Shown here: positions 24,825-32,739 of the stretch, one piece after another | How the letters are laid out: the number at the start of each line of letters is the position of its first letter | Numbering within the stretch: the first letter of the stretch is position 1 | Source of the DNA: an uncultured Verrucomicrobiota bacterium | GTDB taxonomy: Bacteria; Verrucomicrobiota; Verrucomicrobiia; Verrucomicrobiales; Akkermansiaceae | Length of the DNA: 32,739 nucleotides | Assembly (NCBI GenBank): GCA_937867415.1 | Contig: CALMKO010000026.1 | Location: 1-32,739 of the forward strand | Reading direction: 5' to 3' | Translations under genes and position numbers: made by a program | The notes under the pieces: generated by a model | Database searches by the model: none | Told to the model about the DNA's origin: nothing | What the model saw: only the letters and a program-made list of their open reading frames with translations

Positions 24825-25051
24825 GTATGAAGCACTCACGAGATTTCGAGGTGCTTTCGGGTTCTGCTTTCCTTTGATTTTGTCGCAAATCGTTACGTTT
24901 TGCGCTCGCGACGGAAATAAGCCGAACAGGGCTCGATAATCCTCAGTCCCATTCCGGCCATCGGCTCTTCCGAACTCCATCATCCTCAAAGCAAAAACCC
25001 TTGCAGCCACTTCAGCACATCCCCTCTCTGATTGGCGCGCTCTTCAATCCA

Positions 25052-26422
25052 GTGACGAAATTCTTCATCATCGGCTTATGCGCCCTTCTGATCCCCAACG
25101 CTCTAAAGGCTGCGGAGCGCCCGAATATTGTCCTGATCTTTCTCGATGACGCAGCCTACTCGGACTTTCATCCCTTTGGGAAACCACCTTACGCCACGCC
25201 GAACGTCGAAAAGCTCGCCGCTGAGGGAGTTCGCTACACGCGCTTTCATGTGCCGCAGGCCGTGTGTTCCGCATCACGGGCCGCGCTGCTGACCGGATGT
25301 TACCCGCACCACAACCGCGTCGTCAGCGCTCTTGCACCTGGTGCCCCCGGGCTCGATCCCGAATTCCCGATTCTCTCGGAAACCCTCAAACAGCACGGCT
25401 ACGCCACCGCCCACTTTGGTAAATGGCACCTTGGAGATGTTCCTGCGACCCGACCAACCGCGCGAGGCTTCGACTTCCACGCGGGTTTGCTCGTCTCCAA
25501 TGACATGTGGAGGCACAATGAGTCTTGGAGAAAACACAAAGGCGAGCACCCCTTGCCCTACTGGGAAAATGGCGCGATCAAGATCCCCGACATCAGCCCT
25601 GATGACCAGAAGCACCTCACCCGCCGGGCCACCGAGGGAGCCACGCAATTCATTCGCGATCACGCAGGAAAGAACCCGTTCTTTCTCTACGTCGCGCACT
25701 CCATGCCGCATGTGCCGCTCTACTGTAGCGATGATTTCAAAGGGAAATCCGGCACGGGACTTTTTGGCGATGTGATGATGGAAATCGATTGGTCGCTGGG
25801 TGAGATTGTGAGTGAGCTCAGCGAGAGTGGCGTCGAGAACGATACCATCGTGCTCTTCACATCAGATAACGGACCTTGGGAGGAATACGGCAACCACGCG
25901 GGAAAAACTCCTTTTCGTCAACACAAGGGCACCAGTTTTGAGGGCGGGATCCGCTCGGCACTCACCGTGAAATACCCTAAACAACTCAAGCCCGGCACCG
26001 TCAACGACAGCGCGTTCGGTTCCATCGATCTTTTCCCCACAATCGCTCACCTAGCTGGTGCTCCTTTGCCCGCCAAGTCCATCGATGGCAAAAATGTCTG
26101 GCCGCTCCTGCGTGGCGATGAAGGCGCAAAGAATCCCCACGAATGTTATTTCATCTCCACCGATTGGAATCTCGAAGCCGTCATGAGTTCCGATGGAAAA
26201 TGGAAACTCCATCTGCCCCATGGTTACCGTGATGTCGTGCGGCCCGGCAATGACGGCGAGCGTGGTCTCACCAAGAGATCGCACATCGAAGAATCCCTTT
26301 TCAATCTACTCGACGATCCGCTCGAACAAACAAATGTTATCGCCAGTTACCCCGAGATCGCCACGCGACTCAAGCAAGCCGCAGAAGCTCACCTCAAACA
26401 ATATCCCCTTCCCACAGAATAA
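25052..26422 (+). CDS. Exported sulfatase, family S1 (arylsulfatase type)
   Basis: Starting from the GTG at 25052 gives 456 residues with a tidy signal peptide (TKFFIIGLCALLIPNALKA); a TTG at 25001 would add 17 residues. Sulfatase landmarks are complete: IVLIFLDDAAYSDF with the metal-binding Asp pair, AVCSASRAALLTGCYPHH with the C-x-A-x-R formylglycine motif, YATAHFGKWHLG, and VLFTSDNGPWEEYG. It would hydrolyse sulfate esters on a glycan outside the cytoplasm and needs a formylglycine-generating enzyme encoded elsewhere. The next gene starts 9 bases after its stop, so they are probably co-transcribed. S1 subfamily and regiospecificity are undetermined. Confidence 0.92.
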   Translation: MTKFFIIGLCALLIPNALKAAERPNIVLIFLDDAAYSDFHPFGKPPYATPNVEKLAAEGVRYTRFHVPQAVCSASRAALLTGCYPHHNRVVSALAPGAPGLDPEFPILSETLKQHGYATAHFGKWHLGDVPATRPTARGFDFHAGLLVSNDMWRHNESWRKHKGEHPLPYWENGAIKIPDISPDDQKHLTRRATEGATQFIRDHAGKNPFFLYVAHSMPHVPLYCSDDFKGKSGTGLFGDVMMEIDWSLGEIVSELSESGVENDTIVLFTSDNGPWEEYGNHAGKTPFRQHKGTSFEGGIRSALTVKYPKQLKPGTVNDSAFGSIDLFPTIAHLAGAPLPAKSIDGKNVWPLLRGDEGAKNPHECYFISTDWNLEAVMSSDGKWKLHLPHGYRDVVRPGNDGERGLTKRSHIEESLFNLLDDPLEQTNVIASYPEIATRLKQAAEAHLKQYPLPTE

Positions 26423-26431
26423 AATCACCCG

Positions 26432-29400
26432 ATGAAAACCCGGTATATCAAATCAATTGTTTTAACCTGTCTTGTTCTGGCCAACCATCCGACTGTCCAC
26501 GCCGAGGTGGCGGGTTCAGCCGAAACGGAGAAGCCTGCGACAACCGCACTCGAAGCCAAGACCTTGGCCGATATCCGGGGATGGGGTGAGTTGAAAGCCG
26601 GCAATGGCCCACTGGGGCGTCCGCTGCCTCTCGCCGCCAGTTGGGCCGCCGGAGCCGGCCCCTATGGGCTCGTCTTTGGCAACGGAAAGTCGATTGGTGA
26701 TCCTGTGCATGACTATTTCGTGATTGATCCCCTTCATGGGCCCGGCCCTGACCGGATGATCGAGGAAATCAAAAAGGGCAAACACGTGATGATCACGTTT
26801 GAAGATGTGGTCGGCGCTGGTGGCATCCACCGTCCTGCATCAAGGTTTGAGAAAGATCCCGGATATGTAAGATTCTTTGACAAATACTATCGACCGGCCC
26901 TCGAATATGCCCGGACTCACAAATTGCCTATCGCCATCCGGGGCTGGAACTGGGCCTTGACCCTCGTCGATGTTGAAAATGGTGTGCCGGGGCGCGGTCG
27001 TGCCACCCAGGAGCAGGGCCCCGACGATACCGCCAAGCTGATTCGGAACGGCAAAGTCCTGAACAAGGTGGCCGATCCCTTCGGTTCGATCGCTCGTTGG
27101 CAGGAATTCGGCAAGATCTGGATGGGGCATGAGGTGATGAGGAAAATCCAGGAGATTTATCCGAATCCGCCCATGGTGGTCTTCATCAACAACCATGAAG
27201 GTGGAGAGATTACCAGTGCATCCGGAATAGATGATACCTGCGATCGCTTTGTAGCGCTGTATGGAAAGGGCAAAGACCTGGACTTCCGGGCAAAAAAGAT
27301 TCGTGAAGGATATACCGAGCGTTACGAAGCGCTCTTTGCCTCCGCCCGCGCCGCCTTCGTCCAGCCAGCTTGGCGGGAAAACTCCCTGTTCATTGCATAT
27401 AACAATCTGGGGGCACAGGCTCTCACACGCGGAGCCACCTCCAAAACACAATGGACTGGCAGGATCAATTTGGATCCTGAATCCGGCCTTGTTGAACATC
27501 GGAAGTATGATGGAGGAACTCCCGAGTATTACGACAACCACTGGCAAGCGCCGGCCAAAAGTGATGCCAGTCCGTGGAGTCCTCAAGTGGAAGCCAGCAA
27601 TCTGATTGCGTATCAGGATAGCAAGGTCTGGGCGGAGAATCCCAACTTCTATTGGTCGTCCAGCCTTTGGGGCGGAGACATGCCGTCAAACCTCTTCGGT
27701 CGCCCGGGGCGTTACATCACGGACGGAGCGGAACCCAATGCGAAATGGGATCTGAACCGTTACTCCGGGATGGTCCAGTTCGGGTTGTGGATGTTGCGGC
27801 CACGTGAGTATCGGGAGTTCCGTGGTGAGGACGATTTGCGCGGATTCTACGGGGCGGCTTGGGATGTGCTGGTGCAATCGGTGGACCGTGTTTGGAATGA
27901 TGCCACACTCACCGAGTTCTGGAAATTCGGGAAACTCGTGCACAATCCTGTGTTCGGCGAGAGAAATCATTACTTCGGCAGCGTTCCCACCATGCCAGCT
28001 TGGCTTCGCGATATGGATCGCTGGTTTTTGCTTACCAGCGATGCCAACCCCGCTGAGTCCACTTGGCCTGTCTACAATCTTCTCAAGAAGGAGCATGCCC
28101 TGAAGGTTTTTGCCCTTGCCCTCCAGTTGGGTGAAAGCCCCAAGCGCCGGTGGTTGATCTATGCCCATGCGCCTCTGGGCGCTGTGGCCGGTTCCTCGGT
28201 CGAGCTTCCCGGCAAAGGCGCAGTGCTGCTGGATTACATCTCGACAGGTGGTTCCTTTTACTTGGTGGACGAGGCTACGGGGAAAGCGAACGCACTTGTA
28301 CGCGGGGGACCTGCGGAAATTGCCTTGGAATCCAACGCCCGGCATATCAAGCCCGGTTCGACGATCGAAGTGGAGGCAAGTCTTCGAAATCCCGCCAGCG
28401 CCCCTTTCGAAAGCTACACCTGGCGCGTGCCAGGCCAGGCGGATCGCACCAACGCGACACTCGGAAAGCAGAGCTTCTCATTCCCCAATGCGGGAGAATA
28501 CATGATCACCTTGGAAGCTTCGACCAAGGCAGGCGAAAAGACTGTGGGTCAGATGCCGGTCTGGGTGCGTCCGAGTCCTCCCGCCGAGAATGCCGTGGTC
28601 GATATGCCACTCTCCGGTTCGTATTCGGACAAGGGTCCGTGGGGAACTGAGATGAAAAGCGGGAAACTGCTTACATTCCGTTACCTACCGAATGCTTCGA
28701 TCTCTTTCGATCATGCTCCGGTATTGCTTGGAGGGCAGTTTGTAAATGATTCAAACATGGGACCCGTGCTCGAAGTCAACGGAGCGGATGAGGGAGTGAT
28801 TATCCCCCGTTCAAGCAGCACGATCATGGATTCTCAAGGCCACGCGGATTTGGCCATTGGGTTCAAGTTCAAGGCAGAAGATGTTCAACGGTTGCAACAA
28901 CTTTATGCCCAAGGCTGGGCTGAGCGTCCGGGAATCAGCATCTATCTGGAAGGAGGACAGCTTCATGCGGGCTCTTGGTGCATGAACAAGGACAAATCCC
29001 TAAACTTTCCCGGAGAGTGGATCAGCACGCCCGTTGAGGCAGGAAAGTGGTATCAGGTTCGCTTCGTCATGAAGGATGCTGAACCCGCACCTCGTTCGGG
29101 TGTGGCCACACTTTACGTCGATGGCAAATCAGTCGGTTCAGCCTCCGCAGCCCGATTGCCCCAACATTACGGCAACCCGCGGTTGAGTGTGGCCGGACTC
29201 GCGATGAAATCCGCCACAAAGAGCGGCGTTCTGATGGGAAAAGAAAACTTCTTCAATGGATGCTTTGCAGACTTCACCTTCATCACAGGCGGGCCGGCGC
29301 TTGCCGGAGACCGGAACGGAACGGTCAAAAATCTTCCTTTGCGTGCGATCAATATCGGCGGAGAGAAACTGCGCGGTTCTTCGGGAATCATTTATGAAGC

Positions 29401-29794
29401 GGACTCTGGTGGCACCGGCGGCAGTGTCCAAACCATCTTGGCCACCCTTCCGGTTGAGGCGGAGTCCGACCAGGATGTTTATCGCTCATTTCGATCAGGC
29501 GCTTCGTTCCAATATCAGTTTCCACTTTCGAATGGTGATTACAGCGTGCTGCTCAAATTCATCGAACCCGAGCATCGTTCCACCCCCCGGCGGATAGACG
29601 TGAGTCTCCAAGGAAAGACTGTCCTCAAGGGGCTCGATGTACAGGCGAAGGTCGGTGTTCTCAAAGAACACGAAGTGAAATTGCCAGCCCGGGTGACAGA
29701 CGGGAAACTCACCTTGAAGTTCACCGGAACTGCTGGCGAAGCGCTGCTTGCCGGACTGGTGATCGAGAAAGCTTCCCCGTCTCCCCAGAAGTAG
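26432..29794 (+). CDS. Giant exported protein: unassigned catalytic-like domain, PKD-like, LamG-like and malectin-like modules
   Basis: The protein is 1120 residues with a signal peptide (IVLTCLVLANHPTVHA). Residues ~60-560 form a conserved domain shared with the next gene, including PIAIRGWNWALTLVDVENG, KVADPFGSIARWQEFGKIW and MVVFINNHEGGEI; Glu256 and Glu259 are candidate active-site acids. Residues ~635-720 are a PKD-like beta-sandwich. Residues ~725-970 are a LamG/concanavalin-like domain with WISTPVEAGKWYQVRFVMKD and ATLYVDGKSVGSA. Residues ~985-1113 resemble a malectin domain (AINIGGEKL, YEADSGGTGG, DVYRSFRSGASFQYQFPLSN, GDYSVLLKFIEP). It probably binds and may cleave the target polysaccharide. 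The N-terminal family is not recognised. Confidence 0.78.
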   Translation: MKTRYIKSIVLTCLVLANHPTVHAEVAGSAETEKPATTALEAKTLADIRGWGELKAGNGPLGRPLPLAASWAAGAGPYGLVFGNGKSIGDPVHDYFVIDPLHGPGPDRMIEEIKKGKHVMITFEDVVGAGGIHRPASRFEKDPGYVRFFDKYYRPALEYARTHKLPIAIRGWNWALTLVDVENGVPGRGRATQEQGPDDTAKLIRNGKVLNKVADPFGSIARWQEFGKIWMGHEVMRKIQEIYPNPPMVVFINNHEGGEITSASGIDDTCDRFVALYGKGKDLDFRAKKIREGYTERYEALFASARAAFVQPAWRENSLFIAYNNLGAQALTRGATSKTQWTGRINLDPESGLVEHRKYDGGTPEYYDNHWQAPAKSDASPWSPQVEASNLIAYQDSKVWAENPNFYWSSSLWGGDMPSNLFGRPGRYITDGAEPNAKWDLNRYSGMVQFGLWMLRPREYREFRGEDDLRGFYGAAWDVLVQSVDRVWNDATLTEFWKFGKLVHNPVFGERNHYFGSVPTMPAWLRDMDRWFLLTSDANPAESTWPVYNLLKKEHALKVFALALQLGESPKRRWLIYAHAPLGAVAGSSVELPGKGAVLLDYISTGGSFYLVDEATGKANALVRGGPAEIALESNARHIKPGSTIEVEASLRNPASAPFESYTWRVPGQADRTNATLGKQSFSFPNAGEYMITLEASTKAGEKTVGQMPVWVRPSPPAENAVVDMPLSGSYSDKGPWGTEMKSGKLLTFRYLPNASISFDHAPVLLGGQFVNDSNMGPVLEVNGADEGVIIPRSSSTIMDSQGHADLAIGFKFKAEDVQRLQQLYAQGWAERPGISIYLEGGQLHAGSWCMNKDKSLNFPGEWISTPVEAGKWYQVRFVMKDAEPAPRSGVATLYVDGKSVGSASAARLPQHYGNPRLSVAGLAMKSATKSGVLMGKENFFNGCFADFTFITGGPALAGDRNGTVKNLPLRAINIGGEKLRGSSGIIYEADSGGTGGSVQTILATLPVEAESDQDVYRSFRSGASFQYQFPLSNGDYSVLLKFIEPEHRSTPRRIDVSLQGKTVLKGLDVQAKVGVLKEHEVKLPARVTDGKLTLKFTGTAGEALLAGLVIEKASPSPQK

Positions 29795-29818
29795 AACATG
29801 TTACCTAACAACTGTATC

Positions 29819-32739
29819 ATGATATCATTAAAGAAACTCCCGATCATCATTCCCGCGGCGGCCGGGGCTCTGTATGTCCTAAGCACAGGCATGACTGCGG
29901 AGGAGGAAGTGTGGACTCCCGAAAGTCTATATGCACCGAGGTTGTCGGATAAGACGGTGCGCGGCAGCGGCGGTCCCGCAAGAGTCGAGTTCAAAGACTT
30001 CATTGATCTGAAACTCGTGGCCGCGGCTCCAGCGTCGGACGTCGATGCTTCCCGGGCGGCCACTGACCTCGAAGCCTGGAGCACGCAGCCCGCCACCAGT
30101 CCCCAGGGCCGGCCGCTACCGGTCGCGATGCACATGTTGGATGACGATCCGCAGTATGTGGCTGGTTTGGTCAAGGCAGGTCATCATGTGATGCCGATGC
30201 TCGATAACCCTGTCTTTCGTGTGCATCACGACACGATCCTTACGCCGAAAAACGCGGCCCGGTTGGATGAGCTGTGGGAGAAGGACTGGAAGCCTCGCCT
30301 GGAGGAGGCCCGCAAGCTCAAGTTGCCGATAATGTTTTTCGGCGGGAACTGGGCGGTTGATCTCGTCGATTACGAGGCACGGCGCATCAAGTTCGGCAAG
30401 GAGGAAATCCCCAAGGAGAAGCGCGCGGCTGTGAGCATCGTCGGAGACAGGATCTACAACAAGATCGCCGACCCGCTTGGCCCCACGGAGGCATGGAAGG
30501 AGTATGGCCGGTTCTGGACTGGGAATGTGATCATGAAACGCATGCAGGAGGTTTATCCCGACCCGCCATTGGTTCTCTTCGGAGACAACGCCGAAACCGG
30601 GGAATTGCACGACCTGAACATGTTCATGAAATCCGAGCGATTTCAGGCGAAGCATGGCCAAGGCCCGCACACGCCGGCTTTCGCAGCCAAGATCTTGCAG
30701 GACGGCTACCGCGAGCGCTACACAGCCATGTTCGCAGAGGTCAGAAACGCTCTGGTCTCGCCCGCATGGAAGAAGAACATTCGTTTCCTCGCATACAACA
30801 CCTTTTGGGAGCATTCTGCCATCGGCAGCAACGGTCCCAGGGCAGGTTTCGACTACGATCCTCAGGAGGGATGGCGGCGCTGGCAGAGCTACGAGGGTAG
30901 CATCCCCGAGCTTTATGATAATGACTGGCAGCCCGGCAAGCGCGACAACGTCCCGTTTTCGATGCAGGTTGAGTCTGGCAACTACTATGCGATGCAGGAG
31001 CGGGTGTTCGACGAGCGCCCCGATTTCTGGTGGACATCCTTCGTTTGGGACGGCGCTGTGGTATCGGAGGTCTTCCGCGGCACACGCGGCACATCCAAGC
31101 CTTTCTGGTATGTGTCGCGGGGTGAGCGGTGGAGTTTCCCACGATACGAGGGATGGTTGCAGTTTTCCCTCTGGGCGACCCGCCCGCGACTCTCGATCGA
31201 ATTCCGCGCAAAAGAACCGAAGGATGCCATCCGAAAAGGAATCTGGCAATCCTTGGTCACTATCGTGGACCGCCCGTGGAACCATCCGGTGCTCGGCGAG
31301 TTTTGGAGACATGGCGAACTTGTGCCCAACACAGCCGAACGCCCGTGGTTCGACGAGTTGCCTGACGATGTGCCGGATTGGATGAAGAAACTGAACCGCT
31401 GGTATATTCTGACCACCGATGCGAACCCTGCACGGGAGTCATGGGATCAAGAAACGACTCTCAACGTGTTCGCGCAGGCTTTGGTCCTGGGCGATGCGCC
31501 GAATCGACGCTGGCTTGTCAATGCCCATGCGCCCAATGGAAACGTGATGAACGCCGGGGTCTCGATTCCAGGATACGGGAATATTCGTCTTCCCTCTGTA
31601 TCGTTGAGCGGATCGTTTTTCGAAATCAGTGAGTCTGACCGCACCGTGCGTCCCATCCTCGATGGTGGACCACACGAGATTCGGGTTCGCGTGTCGGATT
31701 CCCCGTCGCCGAGGCTGCCAAAATGGATCAAGCCCGGCGACGAGATCGCGCTTGATGCGGCGATTCACGCGCCCGGCCAGAAGTTCCGTCGGTTTCATTG
31801 GAACTTCGGTGACGGCAAGACGCTCGAGTCGCGGCAGCCCGGACAAGTGAAGCACCGTTTCGAGAAACCGGGTGTCTATCTGGTGACTGCCACGGCAGAA
31901 GCACAAGAGGGCGCGCCTCTGGTCGATCAGATTGCGATCTATGTAGGAGATTCACCGCCGGAATCAGTGGCTTACGACCTTCCGCTCGACGATGCCATCG
32001 CATGGGAAGGGCCCTGGTCCGGAGTGGGGGATGAAGGTCAGACGCTGGCAACCTACCGCCACACAGCCAACCGCAGTGCATCCGTTCCGGCAGCAGTGGT
32101 GACGGGCGGGCGCTTTGTTGATGATTCCCAACGTGGCAGAGTGTTTGAGATAGACGAAGAACACGGTGGCATTTGGTTGATGCGCGGCAGGCCAACCGTG
32201 ATCAGCGCCGGGAAAAGCATCGCCAACAGGACGATCTCTCTCTGGTTCAACGCTGAGGATGTGAACAAGCGACAGGTGCTCTATGCTTCCGGGTTGGCGG
32301 AGGTAGGCGTCAATATCTACCTCGACAAGGGCAGGCTTTATGCAGGCAGCTGGGCGACCGTTGATGGCATAAAGGGCACACAGAACCCACTCCGCGGCTA
32401 CAACTGGAAAGGCGATTGGATCGACACGCCGGTGGAACCCGGTCGGTGGTATCAGGTCGCCTGGGTCCTGAAGGACGGAGCGGACAAGGTCGAACCCGAC
32501 CGGCAGCACCTCTACCTCGACGGAAAACTGGTTGGCAAGGCACCCGGTGCGGCCATCCCGGCCGAATACGTGCCGCCGCGTGTTGGTCGGACGAACTTGG
32601 ACGGCGGGGATGGACAGACCAGTGGGGCGACATCATCACTCACCCGCTTTCACGACCAAGATCGCATCGACGCACTCAAGGGACCGGAGCGAGTGAAGGC
32701 CAATGCCATCCCGACATTCCGCGGTCGGCTTGATGAATT
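29819..32739 (+). CDS. Second giant exported protein, tandem relative of the preceding gene (partial, C-terminus missing)
   Basis: The frame from the ATG at 29819 is open to the right edge (973 codons); an ATG at 29798 would add seven residues. A signal-like hydrophobic stretch follows MISLKKLP. The N-terminal domain aligns by eye with the previous protein: LPIMFFGGNWAVDLVDYEA, YNKIADPLGPTEAWKEYGRF and LVLFGDNAETGEL; the Glu in DNAE corresponds to Glu256 there. A clear PKD motif, FHWNFGDGKTLES, follows, then a LamG-like domain with WIDTPVEPGRWYQVAWVLKD and HLYLDGKLVGKA. The gene starts 24 bases after the previous stop, and divergence is substantial, so the duplication is old. Confidence 0.78.
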   Translation, partial: MISLKKLPIIIPAAAGALYVLSTGMTAEEEVWTPESLYAPRLSDKTVRGSGGPARVEFKDFIDLKLVAAAPASDVDASRAATDLEAWSTQPATSPQGRPLPVAMHMLDDDPQYVAGLVKAGHHVMPMLDNPVFRVHHDTILTPKNAARLDELWEKDWKPRLEEARKLKLPIMFFGGNWAVDLVDYEARRIKFGKEEIPKEKRAAVSIVGDRIYNKIADPLGPTEAWKEYGRFWTGNVIMKRMQEVYPDPPLVLFGDNAETGELHDLNMFMKSERFQAKHGQGPHTPAFAAKILQDGYRERYTAMFAEVRNALVSPAWKKNIRFLAYNTFWEHSAIGSNGPRAGFDYDPQEGWRRWQSYEGSIPELYDNDWQPGKRDNVPFSMQVESGNYYAMQERVFDERPDFWWTSFVWDGAVVSEVFRGTRGTSKPFWYVSRGERWSFPRYEGWLQFSLWATRPRLSIEFRAKEPKDAIRKGIWQSLVTIVDRPWNHPVLGEFWRHGELVPNTAERPWFDELPDDVPDWMKKLNRWYILTTDANPARESWDQETTLNVFAQALVLGDAPNRRWLVNAHAPNGNVMNAGVSIPGYGNIRLPSVSLSGSFFEISESDRTVRPILDGGPHEIRVRVSDSPSPRLPKWIKPGDEIALDAAIHAPGQKFRRFHWNFGDGKTLESRQPGQVKHRFEKPGVYLVTATAEAQEGAPLVDQIAIYVGDSPPESVAYDLPLDDAIAWEGPWSGVGDEGQTLATYRHTANRSASVPAAVVTGGRFVDDSQRGRVFEIDEEHGGIWLMRGRPTVISAGKSIANRTISLWFNAEDVNKRQVLYASGLAEVGVNIYLDKGRLYAGSWATVDGIKGTQNPLRGYNWKGDWIDTPVEPGRWYQVAWVLKDGADKVEPDRQHLYLDGKLVGKAPGAAIPAEYVPPRVGRTNLDGGDGQTSGATSSLTRFHDQDRIDALKGPERVKANAIPTFRGRLDE

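Noticed and set aside
1-32739. tRNA, rRNA, CRISPR arrays, prophage genes and toxin-antitoxin pairs
   Set aside because: None was seen on reading both strands. The only mobile element recognised is the IS4-family insertion.

Overview
The window looks like a chromosomal segment from a Verrucomicrobiota bacterium, most likely of the class Verrucomicrobiae. This rests on the ECF sigma factor of the Rhodopirellula/Verrucomicrobium type coupled to a FecR-domain protein, the dense set of secreted sulfatases, GH29 alpha-L-fucosidases and very large multidomain secreted proteins, the moderately high GC, and the scarcity of clear Shine-Dalgarno sequences. The taxonomic call is an inference from family content; there is no rRNA in the window.

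Layout. (1) 1-2382, minus: an SbcD-like nuclease followed by an SbcC/Rad50-like ATPase that runs off the left edge. (2) 2383-5160, minus: a decaying locus with an intact membrane-anchored VWA protein followed by a TPR gene broken by two stop codons, a frameshift and probably a deletion. (3) 5404-10138, minus: a tight four-gene amino-sugar operon (MFS sugar porter, ROK-like kinase, PIG-L deacetylase, glucosamine-6-phosphate deaminase). (4) 10421-15003, minus: ECF sigma factor, FecR-type membrane regulator with a CBM9/DOMON-like C-terminal domain, SGNH hydrolase and GH29 alpha-L-fucosidase. (5) 15004-15884: a long divergent intergenic region with a perfect hairpin, a structured-looking stretch and one small ORF. 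(6) 15885-32739, plus: a run of secreted proteins comprising a Big_2-repeat protein with an unassigned N-terminal domain, a Tat-exported GH29 fucosidase, a sulfatase gene destroyed by an IS4-type insertion, an unassigned 702-aa exported protein, an intact sulfatase, and two tandem, related giant proteins (unassigned N-terminal domain plus PKD-like and LamG-like modules; malectin-like at the end of the first). The second giant is cut by the right edge.

How it may work together (inference): regions 3-6 form a regulated locus for degrading a sulfated, fucosylated and probably amino-sugar-containing glycan. The FecR protein, with its extracytoplasmic carbohydrate-binding-like domain, could sense the glycan and release the sigma factor. 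Exported sulfatases, fucosidases, the SGNH esterase and the large unassigned proteins would depolymerise it. The MFS porter would import an amino sugar, which kinase, PIG-L deacetylase and NagB would convert to fructose-6-phosphate and ammonia. No nagA-type deacetylase is seen, so the PIG-L protein is the natural candidate for that step.

The best-supported unusual observation is the sulfatase at 20139-22654. A 1457-bp IS4-family element with imperfect terminal repeats and a 9-bp target duplication splits it. Joining the flanks restores the frame but shows that the catalytic-cysteine region is also missing through an internal in-frame deletion.
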